DNA of 64,000 nt, from positions 62,001 through 126,000 of the forward strand of contig SSBO01000008.1 of NCBI GenBank assembly GCA_005281725.1, read 5' to 3'. The stretch comes from Wuchereria bancrofti. Lineage: Eukaryota; Nematoda; Chromadorea; Rhabditida; Onchocercidae. The position numbers and the translations under genes are program-made. Under the pieces are notes generated by a model. It saw only the letters and a program-made list of their open reading frames with translations. It did not search any database and was not told where the DNA came from. Position 1 is the stretch's first letter. Each line of letters begins with the position of its first letter. This document shows, piece after piece, positions 25,401-35,500 of the stretch.

Positions 25401-26159
25401 ACAATGCACTTGCAGCGGCTATTAATATTGTTATTAGTACATATACAATCAGATGTAAATTCGCAAATTCATTGTTCCGCCAAATAATCGAAATATTTAT
25501 TTCGAAATTATTATTTCATGGGGCGGCGATCATATAAAGGATATTTGGATATAATTGTTCAATTCAAACTTCTCTATGCTGAGCAAAAATTTCATTTTTT
25601 TGAAATGTCGATGATTGTTCTGGTTTGAGGAAAATAACTAACTAACGTTTGGTTCATCATCAAACGATGAATGTGAACATTCTTTGCAAGTATATTGATC
25701 CTGAATTTGCCATAACATGACCATATAAAACGCATAAAATATAATAAGAAGTATTACTGAAACGATTGATAGTCATTCCTAATTATATTGATGAGGCAGT
25801 TAAATGATATCTATTTAAAGTTATGCAAATTAGTTGCTATTACAACAAATCAGATTTTAGTCTGTGAAAATTGTTTTCCACTGTTCATTTCATTTCTAAT
25901 TGAGGGAAATACGGACGAAACGAAATTATGAAAGGGATGGAATATATTTAATTTTCGCCAACACACAAACAAAGCTGCAAAAATTCACATCTTTTTTCTT
26001 ATTGATAATAACGATAACAATTATGAAGCACTGTAAAACGGTTTTTGAAAGGAATTTAATTTCCAAAAATAAAATAAAAGCAAAGCTCAACTCACCAAAA
26101 ATTATTAAAATAAACCATCGTTTTAATGATACTAGGCGAATTCCACGACTTTTTGCCAT
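22442..26159 (-). CDS. Fukutin-family type II membrane protein, LicD-like transferase (419 aa)
   Basis: Eleven minus-strand exons: 26159-26096, 25700-25666, 25335-25233, 24784-24666, 24369-24206, 24052-23793, 23455-23319, 23161-23040, 22950-22860, 22710-22580 and 22475-22442; all phases fit and the sum is 420 codons with stop. A basic N-terminus is followed by one signal-anchor helix (RWFILIIFGSIYLQRMFTFI). Family marks in order: LFIDPRFISLI near residue 60; the transferase core GTLLGWYRECGIITYTHDID with the metal-binding D-x-D; IPMDIFFLY; KYRFIYPL; and YVPCNALDVI...YGNW. In vertebrates fukutin is a Golgi enzyme that adds ribitol-5-phosphate to the O-mannosyl glycan of alpha-dystroglycan; nematode members may use other acceptors. 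At 419 aa it is slightly shorter than human fukutin. Exon 2 (35 bases) is supported because it stays well preserved in the duplicate at 26787-26821. Confidence 0.88.
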
Positions 26160-26786
26160 TAAAATGTTGTGTACTAACCGACGAGTAGTGACATCAATAG
26201 AATAATATAAATTCGATCAAGATAATGATAACGAATTTGTTACTCGATCGGCAGCATTTATATGTGATTTGGACTAAATTAATCACAACATATATTTTCA
26301 TTAGTCTCATGCTAATGCACATATTGTAATCATACAAATCCTTAGTTAATTACAATGTTTACAATGTTTATATTAAATACATACACAATATGCAAGCATA
26401 TTTAGGCTTCTAACCGAATTATTTTTTTTTTCATAACAATAATAGGAGCAACTGAATGCATAATTCGGGTCAAACATTATATAACGCGAAGAGATAATTC
26501 TTCTACTCCGTTATGCCGAAAATGAGAAATTGTAAATCGTTTGTGAAACAATAAACGAATGATACTTTTTGCCGTTAGTTGACGCAAACTTGGAGTATAC
26601 TGAGAAAAACTGTTCGCAAATAATTATTGCTAATACAAATAGATATATTGATTAATTTTAGTAAATAGTAAAAAGTTTATCACCGTATTGCAGAGTTATT
26701 AACATAAAACTATTATTTCACGTTAACAAATTAGTTGAAAGTGGAAATAAATTTGAACTTAACAGTGATCTTTGAAATGGTCAAAA

Positions 26787-27586
26787 GATGAATGTGAACA
26801 TTCTTTGCAAGTATATTGATTCTGAATTTGCCATAACATGACCATATAAAACGCATAAAATATAATAAGAAGTATTACTGAAATGATTTTTTGAAAAATA
26901 GCTGAAAAAATATTAATCGAACGGAAATAAAGTCACTTTAGTGTGAATGTAATAACATCTAATCTGTCATTTTGATCTATCATTTCTATCATTTACATTA
27001 CTCCAAATGGATTGGTAAATGAATTGTGCAAACTAATCAAATTTGCAACAAAATGTTTCTAGTTTTCAATTTGTGAAAACTTTTTTCATTGCTTTTATCA
27101 TTTTTAATTAGAGAAGATGCGAAAGCAAATGAGATAATGAACACTAAACGGCAGAAACTTCGCTTATTTTTTACTATTGATAACAATAAAGATGCTTAAC
27201 CAAAGCTAAGAGACCGACAAACTTCATGAGACATTGTAAAGATGAAAATGTCTTTTAAGAGCAATTTATCAATTTTTATTATTCAAAATACGTTATTTTC
27301 TTTAATTTCCTCAGTATCCTTGTGCAAATTTCAGTCTAAAGAATAAGCAGCTACTTTTTAATAAGTAAATTTCATTAGTGCTATTGTATGTTTATTGAAA
27401 AACTTAAGTCTTTGTATAAAATAATTTATTAAAAATCTGAGTTACTATGTGAAATTCAGGAGCAAAATTAAATTATTGTATTGCTTGTTCGGAATATCTG
27501 AACAAATGGAAGTAACCCTTACCAAAAATTGAAAAAACAAACCATCATCTTAATGATAATAAGCTAACTCTGCGATTTTTTGCCAT
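26787..27586 (-). pseudogene. Decayed duplicate of fukutin exons 1 and 2
   Basis: The exon-1 copy (27586-27523) has the same 64-base length, the same start MAK and a donor at the same place (G|GTAAGG), but an in-frame TGA at codon 14. The exon-2 copy (26821-26787) is 35 bases, nearly identical, with its acceptor AG kept but the donor GT lost. About 100 bases around exon 2 are strongly conserved between copies (25668-25760 and 26788-26886). This looks like a tandem duplication of the 5' end of the gene upstream of the live copy. Confidence 0.8.
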
Positions 27587-28680
27587 TAAAATGCTGCAAC
27601 TTAACGAGCGAGTGACATCAATTGAATAAAACAAAATTGATGTTAAATCGATTTATCGATAACACATAAATTTGTCACACGATCGAAAGGACTAATGCTT
27701 GTATATATTTAAATAAAATTAATAGTTACGCAAGAATTACATACAAGTAAAATTTACATGTCACAATTATTTATTTTAACGAAATCATTGTCTAAAAATA
27801 CGGACTATTCCAGTTTTGTTAATTCATTTTGTACTCGACGAGTTAAAGAACTCGAAGAGCTTTGACGGAGAAAAAAGAGCCGACTTACTAATTGCATAGG
27901 AATTTTTTCAATCTTGATTTTTGTATGCATCGACTGCTTATAAATCTATTGAATTTTATTTGAATAATGCTAAATTTTTTATTGGATAGATGATTGATTT
28001 TCTTTCTATGATTCCTATATGCAAAAGAACAGAGAGTGTCAACGTTCTTAAGATATGAATTATTCATTTATGCATTGATTAACTGATGATGTCAAACGAT
28101 CAATTTGGTGCAGTATTGATAACGCCTGAAGTTTTTGCTTCGAATGCATAACGCAAGATATCATCATAATAGCTATTTCTACTGAATTTGAAAAAAAAAG
28201 GCAATAAATGTGAGATATTTAAAGTGAAAATAATGAAATCATAAGTAGTCAAAGAAATATTGCATGCTAATCATTTTATAGCGCAATTTAGCCCAGAAAA
28301 AAAGGAAAACTAAATTAACTAAGAAAAACTGAAAAAATAGTATAAGCAAAGGACGAATAAAAATTTTAAAAACTGAACAAGAATTACATCAAATTTAGAC
28401 GATGGAATAAGCTGAATGAAATGAAAAAGAAGATTTGTAATTGAAAATTATATATTACATTTTCAAAATGATGCCAATGGATTTTGCTGAGAAAGGTGAT
28501 TAATGATTATTATTATACTAATTCCAACTTGGAATAAATTTGTGTAATGCTATCGATGTTTTAATTTCTTTATTATTATTATTATTATTATTGCCCAATT
28601 TAATGCCCAATTTAATCATGATTATTATTGTATTGATTATTGTTATTATATTAATGATTATTATTACAATAATATTTAGT
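27587..28680. other. AT-rich intergenic stretch
   Basis: No exon seen. It includes an ATT run (about 28570-28593) and a duplicated TGCCCAATTTAAT pair near 28591-28616. The weakly similar flank of the segmental duplication starts about 28680. Confidence 0.5.
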
Positions 28681-28853
28681 CAATGTTAAAATCTTGATTT
28701 ACCGAAGAAATTGCAATAGAAAAAATGAAAACAAAGACTAGCTTGTAGTTACATCATTTTATTTGTACTTATAATTAATTATCGCTTATTAAATCCAAGT
28801 AACAAATACAGCTATGACTGACCATTCTCAGCATAAAAAATAGCGTTTTTCAG

Positions 28854-28937
28854 GGACCCATAACAATATCTATCAGTTTCACCGTTTATGACTATACATT
28901 TTTGTATTTGCTGGACAAATTGCGGACGAAACCGTGA
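28854..28937 (+). pseudogene. Orphan copy of the last mitochondrial-carrier exon
   Basis: Identical over all 84 bases to exon 6 of the carrier gene (16137-16220), from [13 protein letters not shown] to the stop, with the TTTTTCAG acceptor preserved. No exons 1-5 accompany it. A transcript of the carrier gene reading 12.7 kb further could in principle splice to it. Confidence 0.85.
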
Positions 28938-29532
28938 ATTTTAATAATAATTTTATCAAAAACTGAAAGTTGAATTATTGTTTTTATAATTATTAAAACT
29001 GTCATAAATAAGCGAGCATAAAAAAAGTTTTAATAATGTTGTGTGGAAGAAATTGCAGGTCCTCGGGTTAATGAATAACTTCCAAAGTTAACAGACAGTG
29101 GGATACGGCAAAGGTAAAAATGGGCAAAGGAGCAATTACTGACAAATGATATGTTCAGCAATTAAATTTCAGATAACCTAGATCAGGGAGATGTCTTATA
29201 GTTTTAACACATATGTACTGATGGTTTATAATCAAACAAGCTGCCAAACATAAAACTAATCTATGCAGACTGAATTAACTATGCCACGAGACGCTTGAAT
29301 TGAATTAACTTGAGAAATATCTTAATTTATTATTAACACAATTTCTCGACAAAGTCTCAGATTTTAAAATAAAATTCAATTTTTGGTAAAAATAATAAAA
29401 AACCTTATAACACCTCATCACTGGGCTTGAGAAGAAATTCGGGACAACAGCTTGATACGATAATAATCAATAAATGTGCAGGATAATAAACTAATACGTT
29501 GCTATGGCAGGATGATAAACTAATACATTACT

Positions 29533-29766
29533 ATGAAAAGAATGAGCAAAATTCATAAAGCAAAAAAACTGTTTGTTCAAAGAATCAAACAAAGTATCAA
29601 ATTACAGTTAAAATCGAGAGATCGTTATAGATTATCAAAACATCACAGTTTTCCATGGCACACCAAACAGACTGAATTCCTTTTTAAGGAAAAAGAACTG
29701 ATGACAAAATTTTTAGCTGCACAAAGAAAAAATGTGAGAAAAAGACATCATTGCGCCTTTTTATAA
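29533..29766 (+). CDS. Unrecognised small basic protein frame (77 aa)
   Basis: The frame begins MKRMSKIHKAKKLFVQRIKQ and is rich in Lys, Arg, His and Gln. It ends RKRHHCAFL, has no membrane segment or signal peptide, and its middle has an aromatic stretch (HSFPWHTKQTEFLFKEKE). I do not recognise a family. The frame is broken by 11 bases in the sister copy at 16816-17038. A short imperfect tandem repeat (GGATAATAAACTAATAC / GGATGATAAACTAATAC) lies just upstream. It may be a real small gene, an exon of a spliced gene, or an open frame by chance. Confidence 0.3.
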   Translation: MKRMSKIHKAKKLFVQRIKQSIKLQLKSRDRYRLSKHHSFPWHTKQTEFLFKEKELMTKFLAAQRKNVRKRHHCAFL

Positions 29767-29949
29767 TGCCTACTAAATGTTTCTGGCCAAGTCTATTGTT
29801 TCCTACATAAAATACACGTGAAAGTTAGTAAACCAAGTAAAATACTAACTACATAAAAGATTTTTGAGAAAATGGAATCAACTAGAATTTACATCAAACA
29901 GTAAGGAAATAAAATGCTATCTTTTACAATAACAATGATAAATTTGAAA

Positions 29950-30262
29950 ATATAAGGAACCCATAAAATTCAATATATAAACTTGAAAACACAACAAACC
30001 CATAAAATTCAATTCAAAATAGAAATAAACTTAACTCAATTTCATGACCAAAAATCGGTACTTTTTGAAGGAGATAAAAGTATTCGCTTTGAATTAATAA
30101 TAATAATTTTGACGGTTTAAAACTGACTAGCAGTGTTATGATTCCACATTTAAACAAATTTTCCTGCAAACTCATTTCACTAATTATTAATATATATATG
30201 GTCAGTAAGTATATCGTTAGCCATCCAAGTTTCAATAATATTAATTTGGAGGCACCAAGATA
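29950..30262. repeat. Relic of dysbindin-intron sequence
   Basis: Bases 30073-30262 align with 17755-17925 in the dysbindin last intron (shared GGAGATAAAAGTATTCG and TTTCACTAATTATTAATA-like stretches). The counterpart of the last dysbindin exon is absent here. This shows the second copy was longer and lost pieces. Confidence 0.6.
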
Positions 30263-30269
30263 TATTTAA

Positions 30270-30560
30270 TCCCAATGCTGTAGACAAATTTTTTCCCGGG
30301 TGTTGTAGACATATTTTGGTGTTTTGCTTATTATTGATACGCTAATTGCAGTAAATGCAACAATACAGTGACCAAAAATTGATCATAGCATGTTGGTTGT
30401 GTTTTTTCTATTTGCAAATCTTTTAGTAAGTAAGTAATGTGTTCTGTTCGATGATTGTTGACAATGATGGTGTAAATTTAGCAATTTGAATAACAAATTT
30501 GGGCGCTATTCTTTGCTTGAAATAAAAGTTTTAATCATCTTCGAAATGTATACACCAATG
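30270..30560 (+). pseudogene. 5S 3'-end fragments and SL1-spacer relic
   Basis: Two short 5S 3'-end fragments (ending TGTAGAC, about 30270-30311) precede a block (30421-30560) that matches 21197-21345, including the decayed SL1 3' half. Confidence 0.6.
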
Positions 30561-30591
30561 CGATGTATGCTTAAAGATAGTTGCAACGATA

Positions 30592-30682
30592 GTCTACGAC
30601 CATACCACGTTGAAAGCACGACATCTCGTCCGATCTGTCAAGTTAAGCAACGTTGAACCTGAGAATCCCGGATGTTGTAGAC
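30592..30682 (+). pseudogene. 5S rRNA-like orphon with internal deletion (copy B)
   Basis: Same 91-base sequence and same internal deletion as copy A at 20764-20854. The match extends about 120 bases past the 5S part (to 30800) with a single difference seen. Here the downstream SL1 gene is missing; similarity stops after GATCTGATGAA. Confidence 0.85.
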
Positions 30683-31216
30683 ATGTTTTGCGCATTATTT
30701 GATGGGATAAATGCAATAATACAGTGATCGAAAATTGATCATGGCACTTTTTGTTTGATCCGTTTGCTGAAAAACATTCGCTTTTCAATGATCTGATGAA
30801 AGACTGGTGCCACTATATATCCAATGAAAAAGGTAATGGATAGTGGTAATGCATTCTTTGAACGGGTAATTTCATTATACTTAACAGCTAAACCTTTCCA
30901 TAATTTCCCATCCATCATCTCTCACACCGCTTAGCTGAATAGATACAGAAAATGAATTTATTAATAATACAAGTAAATATTTAACAAATTGAGCACTCAA
31001 TGGAAAATTTGAACTAGGAGAATACTCTGATAAAAGTGATATTACCAAAAGTTTGGTCGAATAGAACCGAGGTCTATCAATAAAGAGTATATACAAGTTT
31101 AAGTAGATAGAGGAAGAAAAAATATTCTTGCTATGCCGTAAACCAAGATTACACTAAAGTTTTTATTGCTATATATTGGCGGTAGAAGATATCCCATTCT
31201 TGCTAATACATTTATT

Positions 31217-31318
31217 GTCCCACAAACATGCAGGACGTCCCAAAATTCTACTTCAAGCCACAGTAGTCCAAACTCTGGGCCGAAACATTCAACTACCTCA
31301 AACTTGGGTGATTAAACC
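31217..31318 (-). ncRNA. SL1: SL1 RNA gene, inverted copy with a leader base change (copy C)
   Basis: Read on the minus strand, this matches the SL1 gene at 21020-21122 over its whole length: leader, donor GAG|GTAGTT, Sm-type site AATTTTGGGACG and terminal hairpin GTCC/GGAC. Leader base 9 is C instead of T (GGTTTAATCACCC). Its upstream flank (to about 31410) also matches that of copy A, so the promoter region may be preserved. A change inside the leader is unusual because SL1 is almost invariant among nematodes. It could be a decaying orphon or an expressed variant. Confidence 0.85.
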
Positions 31319-31520
31319 GGTGACCCTACCTGCATCATTCCCATATAGTTGTTGTGCATTCAACATTCATCAGATCATTCGAAAACGAATGTTTTTCAGC
31401 AAACAAAATAAAAATTTATTATGTATTCAAAGTGATATGATTGATTTTTGATCACTATCTTGCTGAATTCATTGCATTTACTGCAATCATCGTACCAATG
31501 ATGCGCAAAACTTCAAACAT

Positions 31521-31610
31521 GTATACAACACCTGGAATTCCTAGCCGTCTCTTTACCAAGTACTAACTGGGCCCAACGCTGCTTAACTTAAAGATTGGAC
31601 GAGAGGTGTC
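31521..31610 (-). pseudogene. 5'-truncated 5S rRNA-like orphon, inverted
   Basis: On the minus strand it has TCTCGTCC near its start, then GGGCCCAGTTAGTACTTGG, the middle part that copies A and B have lost, and ends GTTGTATAC. The first ~25 bases of 5S are missing or unrecognisable and several positions differ, so it is a pseudogene of a different kind from copies A and B. Confidence 0.75.
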
Positions 31611-32569
31611 AACAATAATTAATAGAAATATTGTTATAGAAGTTAAATCCAGTCTGGTGCTTTGCACTAGCTGAACAAAACAGTAGAAATGCTTAAAAGC
31701 GGAAAATGGCAAACGATGTGAATTACGTTTATTTAATGGTTGATTTATTTACAGCGAAGTGAGAAAAAAACAGGAAAAAAGTATGAAAAAGACTCATGGG
31801 ATACAGAGTGTGATCAGTGAGTATAAGCTATGTTTGTTGGAGAAATAATTGGGTAATGAAAGCTTTTTGTAAAAGATTAGAGGAAATTACGACAAGTAGA
31901 CATGAATATGGGAAATGTTCTTTTATATCGTTGACGATTGAAAGTAAAAAGAATTTAGACGCTGACTGTTGCTTATATTGGAGGGCAGATACAACAGTTG
32001 CTTTATTGCAGAGAATGAAATAAGCAGGATCATACTTCATTAAATAAATCGTCCACTAACCGTGAATGATTCAAATAAATTAGAGCTTCAACTTATCAAA
32101 TCTAACTTTTATATGTGATTTACAAAGGAATCTTACAACACAACCAACTGGTTAGGAGCAGATGTTTTCTCCTTCCTCGTCTGATGCATTTTGGTTGAAT
32201 ACAAAGAGAGCTATGTAGAAAAATGAGTTAGAATGTACAAGTAAAGGACTGATCAGTGTAACTAGTAAAATAAAACTAATAATGATGGGAACACAGCAAA
32301 CGTTTAAATAAAAATTTAGTATGAGAACACTGCGAACCTTTATTTACTCATTAAGGAATTTTATAGATTTTTTGCTAAAATTACTTCAACTTTCTGACAA
32401 TGTTAGGTTGTGCATCGGACATGGAGAAGAGAAATATCGATGGTGGCTCGCTTTTTATCTTTACTGACAGTAAAGTGACATCAAAAAGTGGTCGTTTAAA
32501 ACATTTTTTATTTGCAAATTTTTGATAATATGACTCGGTTATGAAGCTCTCATAAAACTTTAAGTTTTT
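31611..32569. other. Intergenic, 3' of the nucleoside transporter
   Basis: Two overlapping 68-70 codon frames on opposite strands (31817-32040) show no recognisable feature. No supported gene. Confidence 0.45.
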
Positions 32570-35500
32570 TTACATAGCTTTAACAAGTAGTAAACCAATC
32601 AGCGAGCCACATAGTGTTGAAATTACTGCCATAAATCCAAATATGCTTCCGGCTAATTCACGTAGTTCAGCACGTACTTTGCTGAAAATTGAAGAGACCG
32701 TAATTTATGAAAAAGTGAGATTATTTTGAATAATAAAACATTTAATGTGTTTCTGCATAGCAGCAGTGGTGATAGAATATAACTAATCCCAGGAAATAAA
32801 ATAGACCGAAGACAATCATCAAATGACTGAAAAGTAAATTAAATGGTAGTGATTTATCCAGATCGCGATCAAATAAAAAATGGTTAGTACAGAAGAAATG
32901 AGTGTACTGCCACACGTATTTGTCACGTATATTCATGATTAGCAGCTCAAACTATTTAATGGAAGATTCTAATAGTAAAGCAATATCAATGAATTTTTAG
33001 TATGCAGCAGCTAACCTCAGATATCGCTATATAGTTTAACAAAACGAGCTAACGACACTTAGTTTAACTAATCCTAAGTCTAAAATAGTGGCTCCGACCA
33101 GACTAATAATCGCCACCTAATTTTTCCAAGTTATGAAAAAATTTTGAATAGCCTTTTCGTCAACTCACCCATGTTACGACAAAATGTTTTGTTATGTTCT
33201 ATCAGGAAAAACGATCATATAAACAAAATTAATCCGACACTGGAGTCCCTTAGACGTCAAGTGCGATCAAACCTTTTTCTCAAGTTTTAAGCTATCAACT
33301 CTTTAACACATACTACTGATAAATACTACTGACACGTATGCATACTGCAGCGTCATTTTTATACATATCCATATATAAACAGTATAAAATATAAAATGAA
33401 ACAAGGTTAAATTCTATCTTAAAAAAGACCTACCCTGTCGCATTAATAGTAGCTGCTGTAAACAGGAAACCGTTTGAAATCGAAAACAGTAACATTGTTG
33501 AAATAAAAACTTCATCACTACGAAATAATGTTACAGAATGATAACGTGGATTAATATTGCAGAAAAAAAACACCGGAATAGCAAGCAGCCGAAGAAACGA
33601 CAGCATTATCAAGGCTTTCTCACTCTAAAATTGGCAGTTAAGTGAATGCGGAAATTATAACCTTGTTTCATATCCATAAGATAATCCAATTTTATGTTAT
33701 GAAAATTAGACTTACACAAAAATTATAGCTTAGACCAAAATAGATACTGATATTGCAGTTGCTGTTCAAAAAAGTTAGCTGACCAGTTGAAATTAGTCGG
33801 TATCACTTGGCAAACAGTTATAAATGAACAACATACGACCAGCTTGATTAAAGTTTCAAAAAAAAAGTCGATCTCACTTAATATATTTATGTACTATATG
33901 CATTTGAGTTTGCATTTGCAGAACCCTATATCGACTGATTAACTTTAATCAAGATTTATAGATAATTTTTCGGCCTACCAAATCTCTCTGGATGAGCTGC
34001 ATCAATGCATCTTTGTAAGAAGCATCCAGAAGTGGTCATCTTCGTATAAACATCTCCGAAGGGAACCGACAACGTCATTTTTTCAGTATATTAAATCTTT
34101 CATTTCATTTATTTTAATTTAACATTGACTGTTGCTAAATTAACAACTTACCAGCCTACAGAAATTCACAACTAAACGGCCAAATGCATCACCACAGTTG
34201 AATAATAAAAAGCATGCGAGAGATGAAAAATAATCTGCAAAAGATTGTTTCAATTAGTAAAAACTAGCCAATAACTCCATATCCGCAAATTTATCACTCA
34301 ATGCAATACCTTTCCACTGATAAATTCTTTAAACCCATAAAAAATCTGGTTTGTTTTCTCTCAATTATTTTGTTCCGTTACTAATATTGTAGCAGCTAAT
34401 CCATTAGTGTTATATTACTGTATAATCATTTCGCTGTAATGACTTAGCTGCACTGTTCCAGCAAATTATATCTAGTTTTAGCTGAATTAGCTTAATTACA
34501 TCGTATTCAATCGCATTTCATCTTATGATTGATATCAATGTTTCCCGATTTGCTATAGCACATAAGACATACACATAGATAGATAATTCAAGTAGTTTTC
34601 CTTCCTTCCTCCTTCCTTCCCACACATTTGTTTCTTTCTCTTCAGTCGAAATTCTGAAGCCACTAATCAATGCAATTTTTTAATCCGAAAAATGATTGTG
34701 TGCATACAGTTACATAGAAAAAAAAATTCTCTCGCATCCTATGCTTTTCTTCACCATCAATTTTGTAGAAGTTAACTGATAAGAAACTAATATACTTACT
34801 TTTCCAAACCAAATTTTTCGCATTTGTTTGAACCAATGACGATACAGCTGGAAAAGCTGTCATAGTGCCGAAAAAAATGATAAAACCAGCCCACCACTCC
34901 ATTTTAGTCTGAAATGAATTTCATGCAATAAACGATTTTTGATAAACAACATAATGCATGAAGTCACCTCTGTTCATGAAGTTCAAAACAATGGTAGCTA
35001 ACTAAGGATACCAAATCTTTTTATGAAATTCGTGATATTTGAAAATCATTGCTTCAATTCTATATTCCGGGATATAGCACAGGAAGCAGCACTGAAAGAT
35101 GAGCCCTTTCACATTTCCCCATTTGCCCAAGAAAAGGGCAAGGAACTATAAAAATTGAGGAACAAATAATTCTATGACCTTACTTTTTTCCATACTTGTT
35201 CTGCGTCGCTCCACAAAGAATGAGTTTCCGTCGATCTCAAATGAAGCGGAGATTCATCTGCTTCGAAAGTGTTGTCAACATTATCTAACCGTATAAAATT
35301 CAGTTTTAAGCTTGAATTAAATATTACCAACTTCTCTGATGATAATATCATTATTAAGTATAAAATTCTCCTTTTACATCCCAAAAAAGTGCTGCCTATT
35401 CAAAGTTAAGTCTTTTCCACCAGTTAAATGGCCGAAATTTTTGACCTTATCCATATTAGTAAATAAGGTATCAGGCAAAGGACCATCAGTAAAAAAGCGA

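Larger units (their letters stand above)
28769..29771. repeat. Segmental duplication core, copy 2 (1003 bp)
   Basis: Partner of 16052-17043 with about 99.5% identity by eye. It carries an identical 84-base copy of the last SLC25A42-type exon (28854-28937) with its acceptor, and the intact 77-codon reading frame. No other carrier exon lies upstream, so the exon copy is orphaned. Confidence 0.93.

Noticed and set aside
25247..25537. 96-codon plus-strand frame
   Set aside because: It is antisense to the third fukutin exon (25335-25233) and has no features of its own.
32742..32936. 64-codon minus-strand frame with a hydrophobic segment
   Set aside because: It lies in the last ENT intron; including it would break a gene model that is already complete and in phase.
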